DNA of 7,039 nucleotides from Bacteroidales bacterium (GTDB lineage Bacteria; Bacteroidota; Bacteroidia; Bacteroidales; BM520): assembly GCA_023230285.1 (NCBI GenBank), contig JALNXP010000128.1, positions 1 through 7,039 of the forward strand, given 5' to 3'. The notes below the pieces were generated by a model. That model did not search any database. It was given only the letters and a program-made list of their open reading frames with translations, and was not told where the DNA came from. Within the stretch, counting starts at the first letter, position 1; the number at the start of each line of letters is the position of its first letter. The position numbers and the translations under genes are program-made. Shown piece by piece: positions 6,892 to 7,039 of this stretch.

Positions 6892-7039
6892 TTATTTTTG
6901 TTTGATGATACGGCATAATGCTATCGTTAAATTAGTCATTATCAATGGTATATATCCGTTTCTTTCTATATTTTTTATGGATTTGTCAATAGCTGTATTG
7001 TAATTTATAATGTTTGTTTTATTGACAAATCTTGAGAAT
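6892..7039 (-). CDS. holB: DNA polymerase III delta' subunit, C-terminal end only (cut by window edge)
   Basis: An open frame enters from the right edge (first full codon at 7038) and ends at TAA 6894-6892, giving 48 residues. The segment FSRFVNKTNII, then IDKSIKNIERNGYIP and LTIALCRIIKQK, resembles the last helices of Bacteroidota delta' proteins, where a phenylalanine-containing start, an IERN-like helix and a final hydrophobic helix recur. Delta' is part of the clamp loader that places the sliding clamp on DNA. The similarity is short and recalled rather than computed, but the position directly ahead of ricT is where holB is expected in this phylum and supports the call. The truncation comes from the window boundary, not from mutation. 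Confidence 0.7.
   Translation of the reverse strand, partial: FSRFVNKTNIINYNTAIDKSIKNIERNGYIPLIMTNLTIALCRIIKQK
6980..7031. repeat. 12-bp perfect inverted repeat inside the holB 3' end
   Basis: GATTTGTCAATA (6980-6991) and TATTGACAAATC (7020-7031) are exact reverse complements separated by 28 bp. Both arms lie in coding sequence, in the holB codons for RFVN and AIDKS. No T-run follows either arm and the spacer is long, so it does not look like a terminator. In DNA this AT-rich it may well be chance. Confidence 0.3.

Overview
The window reads as ordinary chromosomal sequence from an AT-rich member of the Bacteroidota, most likely Bacteroidales. The evidence is a GldH lipoprotein, which is confined to that phylum, a RicT/PSP1 protein directly downstream of the DNA polymerase III delta' gene, a MauE-like membrane protein fused to a thioredoxin-like domain, and a glycogen branching enzyme of the type that resembles the eukaryotic enzyme. 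I could not assign a genus.

Layout. Positions 1-99 are AT-rich, hold no gene, and contain an imperfect 11-bp palindrome with DnaA-box-like arms. A plus-strand gene (100-939) encodes the MauE/thioredoxin-like protein. It opens on TTG and appears to lack the first membrane helix of its family, so it may be a 5'-truncated remnant. After a 104-bp tail-to-tail gap, the rest of the window is one tightly packed minus-strand block. Read in the direction of transcription, it is: the end of holB (cut by the window edge), ricT, gldH, a class A penicillin-binding protein (PBP1A type), and glgB.

The minus-strand genes almost certainly share a transcript. holB and ricT are 2 nt apart if ricT starts at the second ATG, ricT and gldH are 12 nt apart, gldH overlaps the PBP gene by 8 nt, and the PBP gene overlaps glgB by 14 nt. 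The products span clamp loading, a PSP1/iron-sulfur regulator, an envelope lipoprotein, peptidoglycan polymerisation and glycogen branching. The shared theme is housekeeping and envelope growth rather than a single pathway. No glgA or glgC lies beside glgB here.

I found no RNA gene, CRISPR array, insertion sequence, prophage or defence system, and nothing that convincingly looks like a new biological system. The points most worth a second look are the apparent N-terminal loss in the MauE-like gene, the extra N-terminal cysteines of RicT, the eukaryote-like branching enzyme translationally overlapping a PBP gene, and the palindrome at the left edge.
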